Source: Owenia fusiformis
Lineage: Eukaryota > Annelida > Polychaeta > Sabellida > Oweniidae
Length of the DNA stretch: 64,000 nucleotides
Direction of reading: 5' to 3'
NCBI GenBank assembly: GCA_903813345.2
Contig: CAIIXF020000004.1
Coordinates: 30,507,986-30,571,985, forward strand
The notes under the pieces are model-generated. The model did no database searches. It was not told the origin of the DNA and saw nothing but the letters and a program-made list of their open reading frames with translations. The position numbers and the translations under genes are program-made. Of the stretch, positions 10,140 to 22,140 are shown piece after piece (position 1 is the first letter of the stretch; every line of letters begins with the position of its first letter).

Positions 10140-11290
10140 AAAGCGAACAGAATAATGAATTAATTTGAATTACAATAAGAATATAGTTTCTTTATTAACT
10201 AAAATTACATAATTTTGTTCGAAAATAATGATAAATCATGAGGATAAGTGTCAATTAAAACAGATCTAAGAGAATTACTGATGCGCTAATCAAATCTAAG
10301 GGGTGCAGATAAATGCGATGTCATGTTGCGACTTCTTAGCCGCTCTCAACCGCTCCTGGGGGAGAACTGGCAGCGCTGCTAGGTTGGATGATCGCTCCCA
10401 GTGCAGCTATCTTTCCTCTCGCTTGGCCGAGCGGGAGGGGTAGCGCAGAAAGGAAGCAACACACCAATGCCAGCCATGACTTGCGGAATGAAATCAATTA
10501 ACATAAATTACATCGATCATTTTTCTAAAGAATATTTGAATGCTCAAGCCAGGACCTTACAGGTATATGAGAAGTTGAAATGAACTAATGATTTTTACAT
10601 TTTGAAAATGACTTCACTTTAATTACACAAATTGGGAAGAATTAAAAGATGACTAGCTTACCAAAACAATGATTTATCCGAATAATATCCAAATTATATC
10701 CAATTTATATGATTTAATCCATAAAATCAAGATAAAACAAAAGAATCATAAAGCGCATCTTGTCCCTGCAAAATCCCAGCAGAAGAGACAGTTGGTTTGA
10801 ACTGAGCATGGAACTAAAATTTCACTGGCATGAATCTATTAGCTAAAAATAATTACATGAGAAATCAAACTGAGAAATTCTATGGGGCTGCTATTGATAG
10901 GTGTGAACTGTTAAAATATACAGGGCTTTACAATTAATGTACAAAATACAAGATAGATGTCTGAGACAGGTTCAATTAATTAATAATGAATAACATATTC
11001 CTTAATAAAATGAAATTATTACAAAGTGATTACAAATCTTATCTTTAATTGAAATAAAAGTAACGGCACAAAAATATTACATATAGTTGGGTCGTTACAA
11101 TAACAATTATATCCGTTTACTGCATTTGGTATTCGTAGTTATTGGTATAACGCACATATTAATGAAATTAAAGATAAATACGCTTTTGAAGGTCTGATAA
11201 GAACATTCATGAATACCAATTCCGAGCTATGAACTGGCAGTTTGAAAGAAATGCGGGCTGGGTTATGTGTTATTTTATTGATAGTTGTAT
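10140..11290. other. Stretch without recognised genes
   Basis: A GC-richer patch at 10,330-10,490 includes a small hairpin (CTCGCTTGGCCGAGCG). The rest is AT-rich. I see no gene, RNA or mobile element that I can support. Confidence 0.4.
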
Positions 11291-11303
11291 TGAATGTCGT
11301 AGT

Positions 11304-11310
11304 TATAAAA
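11304..11310 (+). promoter_or_regulatory. TATA-box candidate upstream of secreted-peptide exon
   Basis: TATAAAA lies 79 bp upstream of the ATG at 11389. Initiator-like TCAG occurs at 11337-11340, about 35 bp downstream, and TCAGTACT at 11350, about 47 bp downstream. The arrangement fits a short 5' UTR, but start sites cannot be proved from sequence. Confidence 0.35.
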
Positions 11311-11388
11311 CTCAAATTTAGTCCTATGAGAAGTAATCAGGGTGCGCGTTCAGTACTGTACCGTCAATTGGCGAGATATTGAACAAAG

Positions 11389-11458
11389 ATGAATACTCTA
11401 ACTTTGTTATTTTGCATCGTTGCTTTTGCAGTCATTTCGGACTTTGTCAATGGAGAGG
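11389..11458 (+). CDS. First coding exon of a small secreted peptide gene (putative)
   Basis: The ATG opens a classic signal peptide: MNTLTLLFCIVAFAV with a hydrophobic core at residues 4-16 and a likely cleavage near 18-22. After 23 codons and one base (phase 1) there is a good splice donor, GAGG|GTAAGC. A TATA-like box lies upstream. A candidate phase-1 continuation exon at 13815-13874 and a terminal exon near 17398 would give a secreted product of only about 45 residues. I recognise no peptide family. The exon itself is well supported by signal peptide plus donor; the downstream model is tentative. It could be a neuropeptide, antimicrobial or venom-like peptide, or the first exon of a larger gene. 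Confidence 0.55.
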
Positions 11459-11852
11459 GTAAGCCCTATTTCTTACATTCAAATATTCCAATTTAGATGT
11501 CTATTGATTTATTTATCAGAGAGCTTTCGATATAGGTTGAAGCCAAACTTAAAAAACAACATTATTTTAATTTTCTAATTGTAATCATCACCCATACTTG
11601 CTGTTACAAACTAACCGAAAAATAATGAATTATTTGTTCAAGAGGACTACATGCATACGATAGAAATATATTAATTTAATATATTAATATTAAACTTTTA
11701 GCAAAGGAAGCTCAAGTAATATTGTAATGTGAAAGGGCTGACACAATATCCAAAACAAATATAATCCATTTCTTCAATAAGTATTGTTATGAATTCATTT
11801 TTAAGACAAATAACTAGCGATTATGATACGATAATCTTACTCGTCAAAAAGC

Positions 11853-11932
11853 TCTAATACGATCCTATCATTTCATTGTCTAATACGATCCTATCATTTC
11901 ATTGTCTAATACGATCCTATCATTTCATTGTA
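11853..11932 (+). repeat. 26-bp tandem repeat x3
   Basis: CTAATACGATCCTATCATTT followed by CATTGT is repeated three times without change. It lies in the presumed first intron of the small secreted-peptide gene. Confidence 0.95.
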
Positions 11933-11999
11933 TTCATAAAAAATCATAAATAATTTGGAATGCACAGATGGACCTGTGCTGCGGTAAGTGTTTAGCCAT

Positions 12000-13690
12000 A
12001 TATTGAGAAAGATACCAAGTTTAAATATTTCTCCAGCATCCAATCAATGATTTTCGTTTTGAATTGAGTGGCGAATGGATTCTAAGATATTCGCTAACAA
12101 TACGCTTTGTATGCTTTATACGCTTTGACTGAAGAGTCGTTAGATAAATGTATTGAAGAGACTATGGCAGATGTCATTCTTAATACTTTTCCCAATACTT
12201 ATCTCTCCAAATCATTTTAAAAAGGAGAAATTATCATTGTTATTAAAATCGAATATCAAGCAATGTTGTGCAAAAGAGGTTTTATGGAGATTGATTTTAT
12301 ATTAATCTTTGAAATATTTTTTTGGACGGACGTTTCTTACCCAAAATAAACAGTGGCAATATATTTCCAGATAAACAAAAATGAACAACGCATGGATCTG
12401 AGATGCTTATTGTAATGCGTTATATCTAGGATGATAGGAAAATTGCTTTTGTTTTTGTCAGCTTTCATTTAAAATACCTTAAAAAAGCATATCATTTTGT
12501 TCAAAGCTAACAGATGGTGACCTTTTCTGTCCATAAGCTCACTTGTAATCGATTCTAAAATCAAGTCAGCATGGTTACAAAAACATTGATGTTACCATGG
12601 TAGCCATGAAAATGGGAGTAAAATAAGACAAATAAACATCCAAACCTACCATAATGGCACTAAATCTTTCCAGACATACAAATTTTTATGAACTTTGATA
12701 TTTACCACTTAGATTTTCACAAGGTGTGACCCGGCACTTTTTACTATAGAATCACACATTATCGCCCAAATGGCTTTTCTTGTCAATAATAGCGTCATTG
12801 TACAATGCTTTTGGGGGCAAAGTGATATTTTTCTTAAAGAATGGAGTATTTCACAATTGTTTGTGCAGTTTAAGGATGATCTATTGGCAAATTAGCAGTT
12901 TATGGGCACTTAACTAGCCTTGGGGTGGTTTGAATTTTGGCCAGATTCTTTTCTTGGGAATTTTCAGATTTTCACATTTTAATGACATTAATTGTGATCC
13001 ATATAGCTTAGGAAGAGCCAAGGAAGCCTCTTTGCACCGATAACAGCGTTTGCTTGGCAAAAATCACACGACCATGATACAAAATGTTGGCTAATTTGTT
13101 GCAAATTTTGTCAAAAGCTGATTAAATTTGTCAGGGTTTCACTGGTTTTCTAACATTACATTTTTCAAATCAAAATCATAGACTAAGTTTGACTTATTAG
13201 ATAGCCTTCTTCAAATTACACTCAATTATAGGGTCATAAGTCAAATTCAGCCATATATTTAGTTCAAATATGATAACATCGCTCAGCAAAATTGGCCTGG
13301 GCGATTCTGACATCTAAAACTGTTACAATGCATCCTTTACCAGGCAAAATTTGGCAAAGTAATTCAACGTTTGCTCATGGCAGTTTGTATGCCTTCCAAT
13401 AATGACATTTTAGGCAACTTTCCGAATGTTAATGACAAAAACAATGCCTCATTATCGTCAAAACCCGTAATTTTAAAGTTGGAAATAGATAAATGCTGTT
13501 TCAGCACAATTTTATAGTTTCCTCTGCTTAGATCCGTATGGGCCATCGTTCAAATTAACATTTCACGTTACGTTACGTTGATAGCAGTTTTAGTGATTCT
13601 CATGGTGCTAATAAGGTTAATTCCACAGACAAAGGCTCTGATACAATCCAATGAGGTACATTGAAATCTTTGAAATTAGTCCAGTTAACA
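12000..13690. other. Presumed intron, nothing recognised
   Basis: This is AT-rich text without supported coding or repeat structure. A short exon-like string (ATGGACCTGTGCTGCG before GTAAGT) lies just upstream at 11968-11983. It resembles the end of the exon candidate at 13815-13874 including the start of the intron, so it may be a duplicated or dead exon. Confidence 0.3.
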
Positions 13691-13814
13691 TTTTATACAT
13701 GTCATGCATAAGTACAAGTACATGTATATGAAAATACCTAGAATTATATATATATACGGTATATACAGTTCCTCACTGCATGGACTTCAAAACCAAATAT
13801 TATATTTCCTTCTA

Positions 13815-13874
13815 GTTTATGATTTAATTGGCGTTATAGGACCCAACAGGAAACCGGTACATGGGCCTGCAACT
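13815..13874 (+). CDS. Possible second exon of the small secreted peptide gene
   Basis: A 60-base phase 1-1 exon is flanked by an acceptor (TTTCCTTCTAG) and a strong donor (ACTG|GTAAGT). Joined to the exon at 11389-11458 it would encode VYDLIGVIGPNRKPVHGPAT. The frame is open and the phases match, but an alternative acceptor at the ATAG before GACCCAAC gives a different frame. The intron start after it (GTAAGTTTAGCCA) resembles that at 11984 (GTAAGTGTTTAGCCA), which hints at a local exon duplication. Evidence is signal-based only. Confidence 0.3.
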
Positions 13875-13950
13875 GGTAAGTTTAGCCACACGTCCTTGTT
13901 GACATTAACGAAATGCATAGTGTGTATGCTCTAATTAAAAGTAACATATT

Positions 13951-15349
13951 CACGGTGTTATAGCATGACAGATACGCCACCTCTGAAAACGAGGTTAGTC
14001 GTATACGATCACTGATTTATCCAATAAAATGGCCACGATGAAACAGAAAGCTAAGGTAGGTGCATTATGTTCTACTACTGCGTATCAATAAAAGCATGAA
14101 CGATTTATGTAAGCGTCGCATTCGGTGATGCATTCAGTAATGTTTATTTTGAACATAGTCTTTGCAAATCGACGCCCATGGATAACATGAAATAAGCGAA
14201 AAACTGTCGAGTTTGAAATTCAAAACTTCATAAAATTTAGTAATTTGTTTCTTTTCTTCGTGAGGACATGCTCTACATTGCGCAACAACCTTGGTGTATA
14301 TAAATGTAACCTACATACGATCATACAAAGCCAATTAAGCATTGTAAACCACTTAATATGTTCTACTCAAGCCATAATAATGTATTTTGAATTTGCGGAT
14401 ACGCCAAAAATTGATAGACAGTTACGCGAACCTCGTTCAACGTCATTTCTGCGGGCAAAATAGTGAAATATTGGACCTTGGGCCTGCGGCCCTTGGTCCA
14501 ATATTTCATATTGCCCGCAGAAATGACGTTATTGTACTATTATGAAGATGGTGACATAAACAGCTGAATATGATTTGTAATAATGGTAATATATGTCTAA
14601 TGTCACTTATGACATCATCAATTAATTTGGAGTTGTTTTCTTCCGTCGCCTGTTCGTTGTTACTAATTTCTTCCTTTGCCTCTTCATTACAATCATTTTC
14701 ACTTTCATTGGCTTTCGCTATTTTTTCCTTGCCCTATAGAGGCTCAAGCAAGAGCGTCTCTTGCGAGTCCTGAAAACAAATATAGGCAGTTCACACATAG
14801 AGAGCTATCCATCTAGGGACCTTGACTTGACAGGAACTTGCATGTAACCGTCCGCTAACATCTAATGTAAAACTAATACAATGCGTTGCTGTCCATAAAA
14901 AAGCATGCAATACATACGTATCTGTCTAACGACCTTGCGATTGAAACCTTATTATCTACAATATTTACCACATTTCTGTTCTGCATTTGTCATTTTATGG
15001 CTTGTTTATGCACAGTTTACGTACAGTTAGTATTTTGAGTGGCTCTGAGGCACATATACTGAGAAAACACGAAAAAGGCCTAAAAATTATGAACTTCGAA
15101 ATCTCAGCTGGGTAGGTTTACAGCTTATATTCTGCTTCTTGTAGACCACACGACAGATTTAACTCAATCTTTAAAACCATTCACATATGCATCTCCGAAT
15201 GGAACTAGTTGAAAAGGAAAGCTTATCTGTGAATCTTGCCTACAGGCGAAAAAGAGGACATGCTGTCTTTCCCGTCCGCCATTTTTTGTTATCGTTACCG
15301 CAAAATTTGGCCAATTGCCTTGTCGTATCTGTCATGCTATAACACCGTG
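13951..15349. mobile_element. TIR element with 5-bp target duplication, Transib-like ends, non-autonomous
   Basis: The left end CACGGTGTTATAGCATGA (continuing to 26 bp) is matched in reverse at 15324-15349. ATATT flanks both sides (13946-13950 and 15350-15354), giving a 5-bp target duplication. No transposase frame is visible inside, so the 1.4-kb copy is non-autonomous. A 5-bp duplication with a CAC-N-RTG-like terminal heptamer is seen in Transib and RAG-like transposons (their ends usually read CACWATG), but many other families start with CAC. Superfamily is therefore uncertain. It lies between the second exon candidate and the proposed last exon of the small secreted-peptide gene. An internal hairpin lies at 14439-14530. 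Confidence 0.75.
14439..14530. repeat. Near-perfect hairpin, 43-bp arms
   Basis: AACGTCATTTCTGCGGGCAA on the left pairs with TTGCCCGCAGAAATGACGTT on the right, and inner GAAATATTGGACC pairs with GGTCCAATATTTC. The loop is about CCTGCGG. It lies within the 13951-15349 element and may be a separate palindromic MITE or an internal structure of that element. Confidence 0.9.
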
Positions 15350-15399
15350 ATATTCGGCACATAAGTTACAGTCCGAGGCAGTGAACATGTGAGTCAATA

Positions 15400-16320
15400 A
15401 AGCCTTAATATTAGTAATCCAAGCATCAGTGCATTATTATTTGGAAAAGGAAGCCGTGGGTGTTCTCACGCCTGGTGATCGGAAAGGGACGTAGGGGGGG
15501 GGGGGGCAGGTTATCTTCTGTTGAAATCCAATGCCTAGCATTTCTCAGTCCCTTGTCGCATGGTTCACTACTGTTAGAGAGAACATAGAATACAAGATAG
15601 GCGTTGTAATGGTGAGGCTAGTATTTTCAAATCATAACAAAAATCTATGAAAAATTCTCAATCTGCAAACAAGTTCAATGGGTCGCATAATTAAGGTGGG
15701 ACACAAAAGACAACATATAAGCAATGGTATATAAATATATATCACACCATGAAATGAACTTTGTAAAGAAAACCTTTACAATTATGAGAAGTTTGCTCAA
15801 ATAAAAACCCTTTGTGATACGTTGTCAATTTATTCAGTGAATGAGGCGTGTAGTAAGGTGTGTAGAGGTGGGTGGTAACACTACCAGAATCAAGTCTACC
15901 ATGATATTCTAGTATATACTCTACCTGATTTTCTAGGCCTAGATTCATGTTGACTTGCCAATGGATTTTGCCGGGAAAATTGTCAATTAATTGTCAATAT
16001 AACAATACAATACAATACTTCCCAATGAATAACACTAGTGAATATTTTTGATATTGAAAAAAAATCGTATTGTCCCGCCCAATACGATCATGAAACTCGT
16101 ATTCACCGTCAAATCCTGCTCACGAAAATGGTATTCTTGAATATTCTTGATGTAACAAAAAGTGATTAATTTCTACACAATGCGAAACAATTCCTATCAT
16201 TATTATCAACTGCTTATTTGGACTGAAAACTACGTGATTTAAACATTTATTAAGCAAATGGAGTAATAACACTTACAACTACAGTATTTGTTACAAATAC
16301 TAACTTGGAGGGATTCAATA
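15400..16320. other. No gene recognised; poly-G tract
   Basis: A run of G residues lies at about 15495-15507. I see no supported gene or repeat in the rest. Confidence 0.4.
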
Positions 16321-16339
16321 TGGGTTTTATTCTGAGGGG

Positions 16340-16390
16340 CATTTGATATTTTCCGAGGGCCCTAAGGGCCAGAGGGAAATATCATGTGTA
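16340..16390. repeat. Short palindrome
   Basis: GATATTTTCC and GGAAATATC flank a GGGCCCTAAGGGCC core. A second small hairpin (GATGTTGCGAC/TCGCAACAT) lies at about 16532-16561. Both are short inverted repeats with no assigned role. Confidence 0.55.
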
Positions 16391-17042
16391 ACGAGCTTTG
16401 GGTTTTAATGGGATAATGCAATTTTTTTAATCCTTTGTGTTATATTTATGAGTAAATGAAACTTGAATTAATTGCCAACCACACAATATTATCTATGCTA
16501 TTTTCTTTTAGTTCGAAAAACCCAAGTTCGGCGATGTTGCGACGATGGAGATCGCAACATGGAAAATACGGCATATGAAATATCTAGCGAGTTGATTTAT
16601 GTTCTTTATCCGATGGATACTAAATATATATGGGGATAAAGACACAAGATAGTTTTCGTATGCGCCACTAAAATTGTTTCCGATCCATACATAGGGGTTA
16701 TGCACTGGGAGGTTTAGGATACAGGGAATATCCCGAGGGATATACAATATATCTTCCCGAGGGACGCGATATCCGATTGAAAATTAATTTGGGAAAAAAT
16801 GCTGAAAAAGTTGAAAAAATGTCAAAAATGAAAATTTCCTTTAAAAAATAGTAAAAAAAAAATTGGAAAAAGTTGTGATGACCACTTGTCTGTTTGACAA
16901 AATAGTTCCAAGGTTATGTGCTCCGTAAAAATGCAGTCATTTTGTAAGAATTAGTTCATAGAAAATAAAATGAAAATATTAAAAAAGAAAATGAGAAAAC
17001 AACGACTTTTAGGTCTTATTATTTTAAGTCAATAATTGCGAC

Positions 17043-17206
17043 CATAGGAGAAATATGATATCTTATGATTTTCTCGGCTATCATTTTTATCCACTCTTGG
17101 ATATCGCCGATCTCCACTCATTCTCTGCGCTCATTCGTAGAGATGGGCGATATCCACTCATGGATAAAAATGGTATCCCACAAAAATCATAGGATATCCT
17201 CTATAT
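17043..17206. repeat. Palindromic MITE-like element
   Basis: The left arm (GATATC near 17056, then TCATTTTTATCCACTCTTGG and ATATCGCCGATCTC) is mirrored on the right (GAGATGGGCGATATCCAC, GGATAAAAATGG, ATAGGATATC). Arms are about 70 bp with a loop near 17125. Confidence 0.7.
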
Positions 17207-17396
17207 ATTCTGCATGTTCTTTACGCATTCAAAGTGTCAGCAGCTCGTTTCAAATCCTTGTCTTTAATTTAACATGTTAAATACTGTAGATGTATAAAGT
17301 GTATTGAACATGAATAAAAGTTTGATATGTCAAAGATGGATTCGATTGTCTTGAATTCGTTTTTTCATCTTTTGCATAATATAATCTTTAATTTCA

Positions 17397-17487
17397 GATT
17401 AGTTTAGCAGTAAAACAACGTGGCGTACAAGTGAACTTCATCACAGATTAATTTACAAAGGGCATCCTGCAAATGAAATAAAATGTT
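17397..17487 (+). other. Possible terminal exon with poly(A) signal for the small peptide gene
   Basis: An acceptor (TTTAATTTCAG) at about 17387-17397 is followed by ATTAG, which would complete a phase-1 codon (GAT) and then stop. AATAAA follows about 80 bases on (GAAATAAAATG near 17480). Phase matches the exon candidate at 13874. This is a signal-based guess only. Confidence 0.25.
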
Positions 17488-18485
17488 TTTACATTATTGA
17501 TTAGTTTGTTTTGCATATTTCATTTATTCGTCGGAATGTATTTCAAATGTTTCCTTATTAATTACTGGATGAGCGTGGTGTTAAAGTGGTTTTAAAATGT
17601 AGCAAATTTCTCTTCATGTAGGTTATTTGTGGTTTATTATTATACATTGATTCTGAAATCATTGGTGTCTAGTTTTTCAGCGTTTTGGAAATATTCAGAT
17701 ATATACCCCCTAGTGTAATTTTAAGGGGGGTACTAGGGAAGCCATATATAATTCCTAAAATATAGAGCCAATCATCTTGATTTTTCCAAGTAACCATGTA
17801 CTTATCATGTCCTACCATTATGACAAGTTTCATTAAAGTTGATCAACTGGTTGCTATGGAAATGGAGATCACATGTTAAAAAAGTACACATTTTCGTCAA
17901 AATGTAAGATACCCCATGAGACAAAACACATATTATTTTCATGAAATTGGAAGGAATCATCATGAAACCATTTTAGAAAACTAATTCAAAGTATAATTTA
18001 TAATATTAAATAAACTGCTGCTTTATCTTATCCACACAATGGAATCTATTACTGATGATTATATGGCAATGCAAGTAAATTTAGAAAGGGAACGTGGCAC
18101 TTTTCTCAAGAATTCTTTATTTGTGTTAAACTTTTTGAAGAAAATAAGTGACCATTTGTCCTGAAATTAACAGATATTATTCACATTATTATGTTTGACT
18201 ATAATGAAAAATTTCATCAGTGTTGGATTACTGGTTACTATGGTAAACAGATTTATACCCCATTGGTATGCATTTAAGGGGGGTACAATGACAATTACAT
18301 CTCATCAATCACAACAGTGGACGTTTTATTGCCATCACTGGTCACTGGAGATGTTTTACACTCAGAGTAATACATGCTGTTGTTCTCAACTTTTTTATGT
18401 CTGCTGGTTACTTCAACTGTTCGTTGTTTTTAGAATTCATTAAGAAGCATTTCCAGTATTTTTTAAATTGGGTGTAATAGTTGTA

Positions 18486-19256
18486 CGAGGGGTGATCAAT
18501 AAGTAATGGACGCTTTTTTTACACAGATACTTTTTATAGACCAATCCCTTTATTTTCATACCAGTGATACGTCGTTTAATTATCTATCAATTCTGAAGAT
18601 TTGAAAACAAAATATATAATATATTTTGATATATCCTTATTTATGTGAAGAAGGTACAGGTACCCAGGGACCGACATTTTCCGTCACATATTCAGTTTTT
18701 AGCCAGTTTGCCAAATTTCAGTTAGATTTGAACTTTTTATACATTATACAGTTTATTGGCATTGATGAAATAAAACAACCCGTGTAACTGCATCTTGCTA
18801 CCATGTCAGAGAATGGATTCAGCCTTGTCTCACAATCTTGAGTTAAGAGGATGAGGAATTGTGTACACGTAGCACTTGATGGACCCTATGTAGAGAGCCC
18901 TGTGGAATGAATGTGGCATGAATACCACATAGTGATGATAAAATATTCAAAATCAACTATGGCATAACAAAATGGGGTAATTCATGACCATAATGGTTTG
19001 TTTTGTTCAGCCTGCATTCAACTGCACTGCATGTTTAACAAGCTAAAATAGTTTCAGAATGTTTGACGTCATGTCGGTCCCGGGGTACATCCTTCACGGA
19101 AATAAAGATATATCAAAATATATAACATGTTTTGTTTTCAAATCTTCAGAGTTGATATATAATTGAGTGAAGTATCACTGGTAAGGAAATCGAAGGGATT
19201 GGTCTATAAAAAGCATCTGTATAAAAAAGCGTCCATTACTTATTGATCACCCCTCG
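18486..19256. mobile_element. Non-autonomous mariner-type element nested in the 3.3-kb element
   Basis: Both ends read CGAGGGGTGATCAATAAGTA, a typical mariner terminus, with TA duplication at 18484-18485 and 19257-19258. The inverted termini extend about 200 bp inward, including ATATTTTGATATATC and GGGACCGACAT blocks. The 771-bp element has no transposase frame and so would depend on an enzyme in trans. It interrupts the larger inverted-repeat element and is therefore younger than it. Confidence 0.93.
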
Positions 19257-19639
19257 TATATATCTCTAAGTTTGTTTATTACAAGTGACGTGGTAACTTG
19301 TTGATGGCAAAATAGAGCCAAATTGGCCAGACCAACCCATTCCATCTGATGACAGAAGTAGACATTGAAAGATCTATGAATGAGGATTTTGATGCAAATG
19401 ATATAAAAGATGACTTGGTGAGATCAGCTCATAATCTGCTATGTCCTTACACATAATGTGACAACCGCATTCTGCATAGTTTTATTATCATAAGCAAATA
19501 CAATGCATCAAATGGCCCAGATGAAATATCCGTTGATTTAATATTACCAGACATACTCAAAATAGGTTTTCTAAAATGTTTTCATGCTAATTCCTCCCAA
19601 TTTGATGAAAATTGTCAATGTCGTAGGGTGTGTCTTAAA

Positions 19640-20145
19640 ATTTTACAAAATGTGTACTTTTTTAACAAATAGATTTCTACCCACATTTGACCCACATTGA
19701 TGGAACTTGTCATCATGGTAGGACATGATAAGCAGTAGATTGTCTGTTAATATCATAATGATTGTTTTGATATTTAAGGAATTATAAATGGCTTTTATAG
19801 TACGCCCTAATGTGTAATTTTTAACAAAGGATTTCTGTTACCATAGCAACCATTTACCCCACATTCATGAAATTTTTCATAGTGTAAGAACATGGTGAAT
19901 AGATAACTACCTATCAATAACAAGATGATTGGTTAGATATTCTAGGAATTATATATGGCTTTCATAGTACCTCCCTTAATGTGTACTTTTGGAAAAATGA
20001 TTTATGTTTCCATAGGAACCAATTGTTACACATTGATAAAAATGTCGTGGTTGTAGGACATGATATGTAGATGATTACCTGTAAATATTAAGATGATTGG
20101 CTGTATATTCTAGGAATAATAGATGGCTTTCTTTGTATCTCCATT
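19640..20145 (+). repeat. Internal tandem repeat, about 170-180 bp x3
   Basis: Three units each run through GTGTACTTTT or a variant, a GTTWCCATAG-AACC palindrome, GTAGGACATGATA, a stretch resembling AAGATGATTGG, and TATTCTAGGAATTATA with CTTTCATAGTACC. Related text forms part of both arms of the surrounding element. Confidence 0.8.
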
Positions 20146-20864
20146 TAAATCATACTAAGGGGGTATACATCTGCATACTATAGTAACCAGAAAACCAACA
20201 CTAACGAAACTTTTCATGATAGTCAAACATAATGATGTGAATCATATCTGTGAATAACAGGACAATTGGTTACTTATTTTCTTCAAAAGTTTGGACACAA
20301 GTTAAGAATTCTTTGGAAAAGTGCCACGTCCCTATTCTAAATTAATTTGCATTGCCATATAATCATGAGCAATAGATTCAACTATGTGGATAAGATAAAA
20401 CAGCAGTTGATTTAATATTATTAAACATACTCTAAATAAGTTTTCTAAAATGTTTTTAGGTTGTTTCTTTCCAATTCCATGAAAATAATATGTGTTTTGT
20501 CTCATGGGATGTCTTACATTTTGACGAAATTGTGTAGTTTTTGACATATGATCTCCGTTTCCATAGCAACCAGTTGACTAACTTTGAGGAAACTTATGAC
20601 TTTTGTAGGACATGATAAGTACATGATTACCTGTAAATACCAAAATGATTGGTTGTAAATTCTAGGAATTTTACATGGCCTTCCTAGTATCCCCCCTCAA
20701 AATCAAACAAGGGGGTATAAATCTGAATATTTCCAAAACGCTGAAAAACTAGACACCAGTATTTTCAGAATCAATGTAGAATTATAAACCACAAATTACC
20801 TACATAAAGAGAAATTTGCTATTTTTCAAAACCACTTTTACACCACGCTCATCCAGTATATATA

Positions 20865-22140
20865 GAGATATTTTCACGTTCATGGTGTAAGCTTAGAAAA
20901 AACTACTTAGAGCTCCGTGGTGTCTTAGTATTAATACCATAAAAACGTTACACTCAGATTACTCGTTATACCAAAGAAAATGACCTACTTTATGTCATGT
21001 GTACAACATATAAGTGTCATATGTACAACATATAGGTGTCATGTTTCTTCTGTTCGAAGTTCAATGACGTTAGAAGTTAAAGCCATTAAATATTTTTGTT
21101 TCCAAAAAGTATCAGTGAGACCTAGCTATTTAAAGATATGATGTTGCAATTTCTTGTACGCTACTGGGGATTGTCCACTATGGAAAATCAGTTTCGAACA
21201 TTAAACACATTTAGGTTCATATAATATATCTATATTCACTCTTTTAAAGGCTAGACACGCATCTGTGGTTTTAAACAACACACCACAAAGCATCTAATCT
21301 TCAAATGCCCTCTGTTGAATGTTATAAGAGAGAAACTTTGGGGGAACTCAGGAACATGCCAGAAATGAACATTTTCTTTACAGGATGCCATATAGCGCAA
21401 AAGCAGAATATCTTAATGTATGGCAGAGATGGAGTTAGTATTACATGCAATTCTTCAATATTGAATCATTTTAAATCCTTTTTGTATGAATGCATTGATA
21501 TAATTTAAATTATATAGTTTCAACACATTCCTGCCATGTATACATACATGTTGGTAGTCATTTTTGTTGCTATTTTGTAAAGTTGAATACACTTTTTATT
21601 AACAGGGCCAATAATGCTGAATTCAGCCTCGGCCCTGTCATTTGTAGATCATATTGTAAAGAAAAAAAAGAAACCATAAAAACTAAGGCTAGAAGGAGTT
21701 ACAAATCGTTTTAGAATACAAATATTCTGTCGGGTCGAATGTCATAAACATGCTAAATTAAAATAATGTGCGATAAATACTATGGATGTTGCACTACGAT
21801 CCCCTTACTTTGCAGTTATTTAATTCAAATGATATCCTGACCATCGTTTGCTAAAGCTATAAAACAACGTCTTGAGCATGAAGCAAGGGGGTCTTGGGAA
21901 AAGTAAAATCACCACTTGCAATGGTCAAATCAATCATTCTTCTGCAGTTTGAATATCTTTGGGAGCAATGATCCAATACGGCACTATGAATAGATGTCCT
22001 ACACTCCAACATATCTTTTTTTGTAATAACTTTATCAGAAGGGGGGATCTGATGTATATCCACGATAGTCTCGATACAGATGAAACACATTTATTATTTC
22101 AAATGTATGGAAGTCAAGCGGGTAAATGAATGGCTTTGAA
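20865..22140. other. Stretch without recognised genes
   Basis: Small frames, such as one at 21305-21508 with no known domain, are not convincing. I see a short direct repeat (ATAAGTGTCAT/ATAGGTGTCAT near 21010-21040) and nothing else that I can support. Confidence 0.4.

Larger units (their letters stand above)
17565..20856. mobile_element. 3.3-kb non-coding element with about 700-bp terminal inverted repeats, TA duplication
   Basis: CTGGATGAGCGTGGTGT at 17565 is mirrored as ACACCACGCTCATCCAG ending at 20856, with TA on both sides (17563-17564, 20857-20858). The arms run to about 18285 and start again at about 20150 and are clearly diverged copies of each other. Each contains a CCCCCTAG...TAAGGGGGG hairpin and GTTGCTATGG-type palindromes. 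Between the arms, units of about 170-180 bp (19640-20140) repeat the same module seen within the arms. A mariner-type MITE (18486-19256) has inserted inside. No transposase frame is present. Termini and TA duplication fit a Tc1/mariner-like mechanism, but I recognise no named family. Confidence 0.85.

Noticed and set aside
13951-15349. Firm assignment to Transib/RAG-like transposons
   Set aside because: Only the heptamer-like end and 5-bp duplication support it, and no enzyme is present; left as a possibility.
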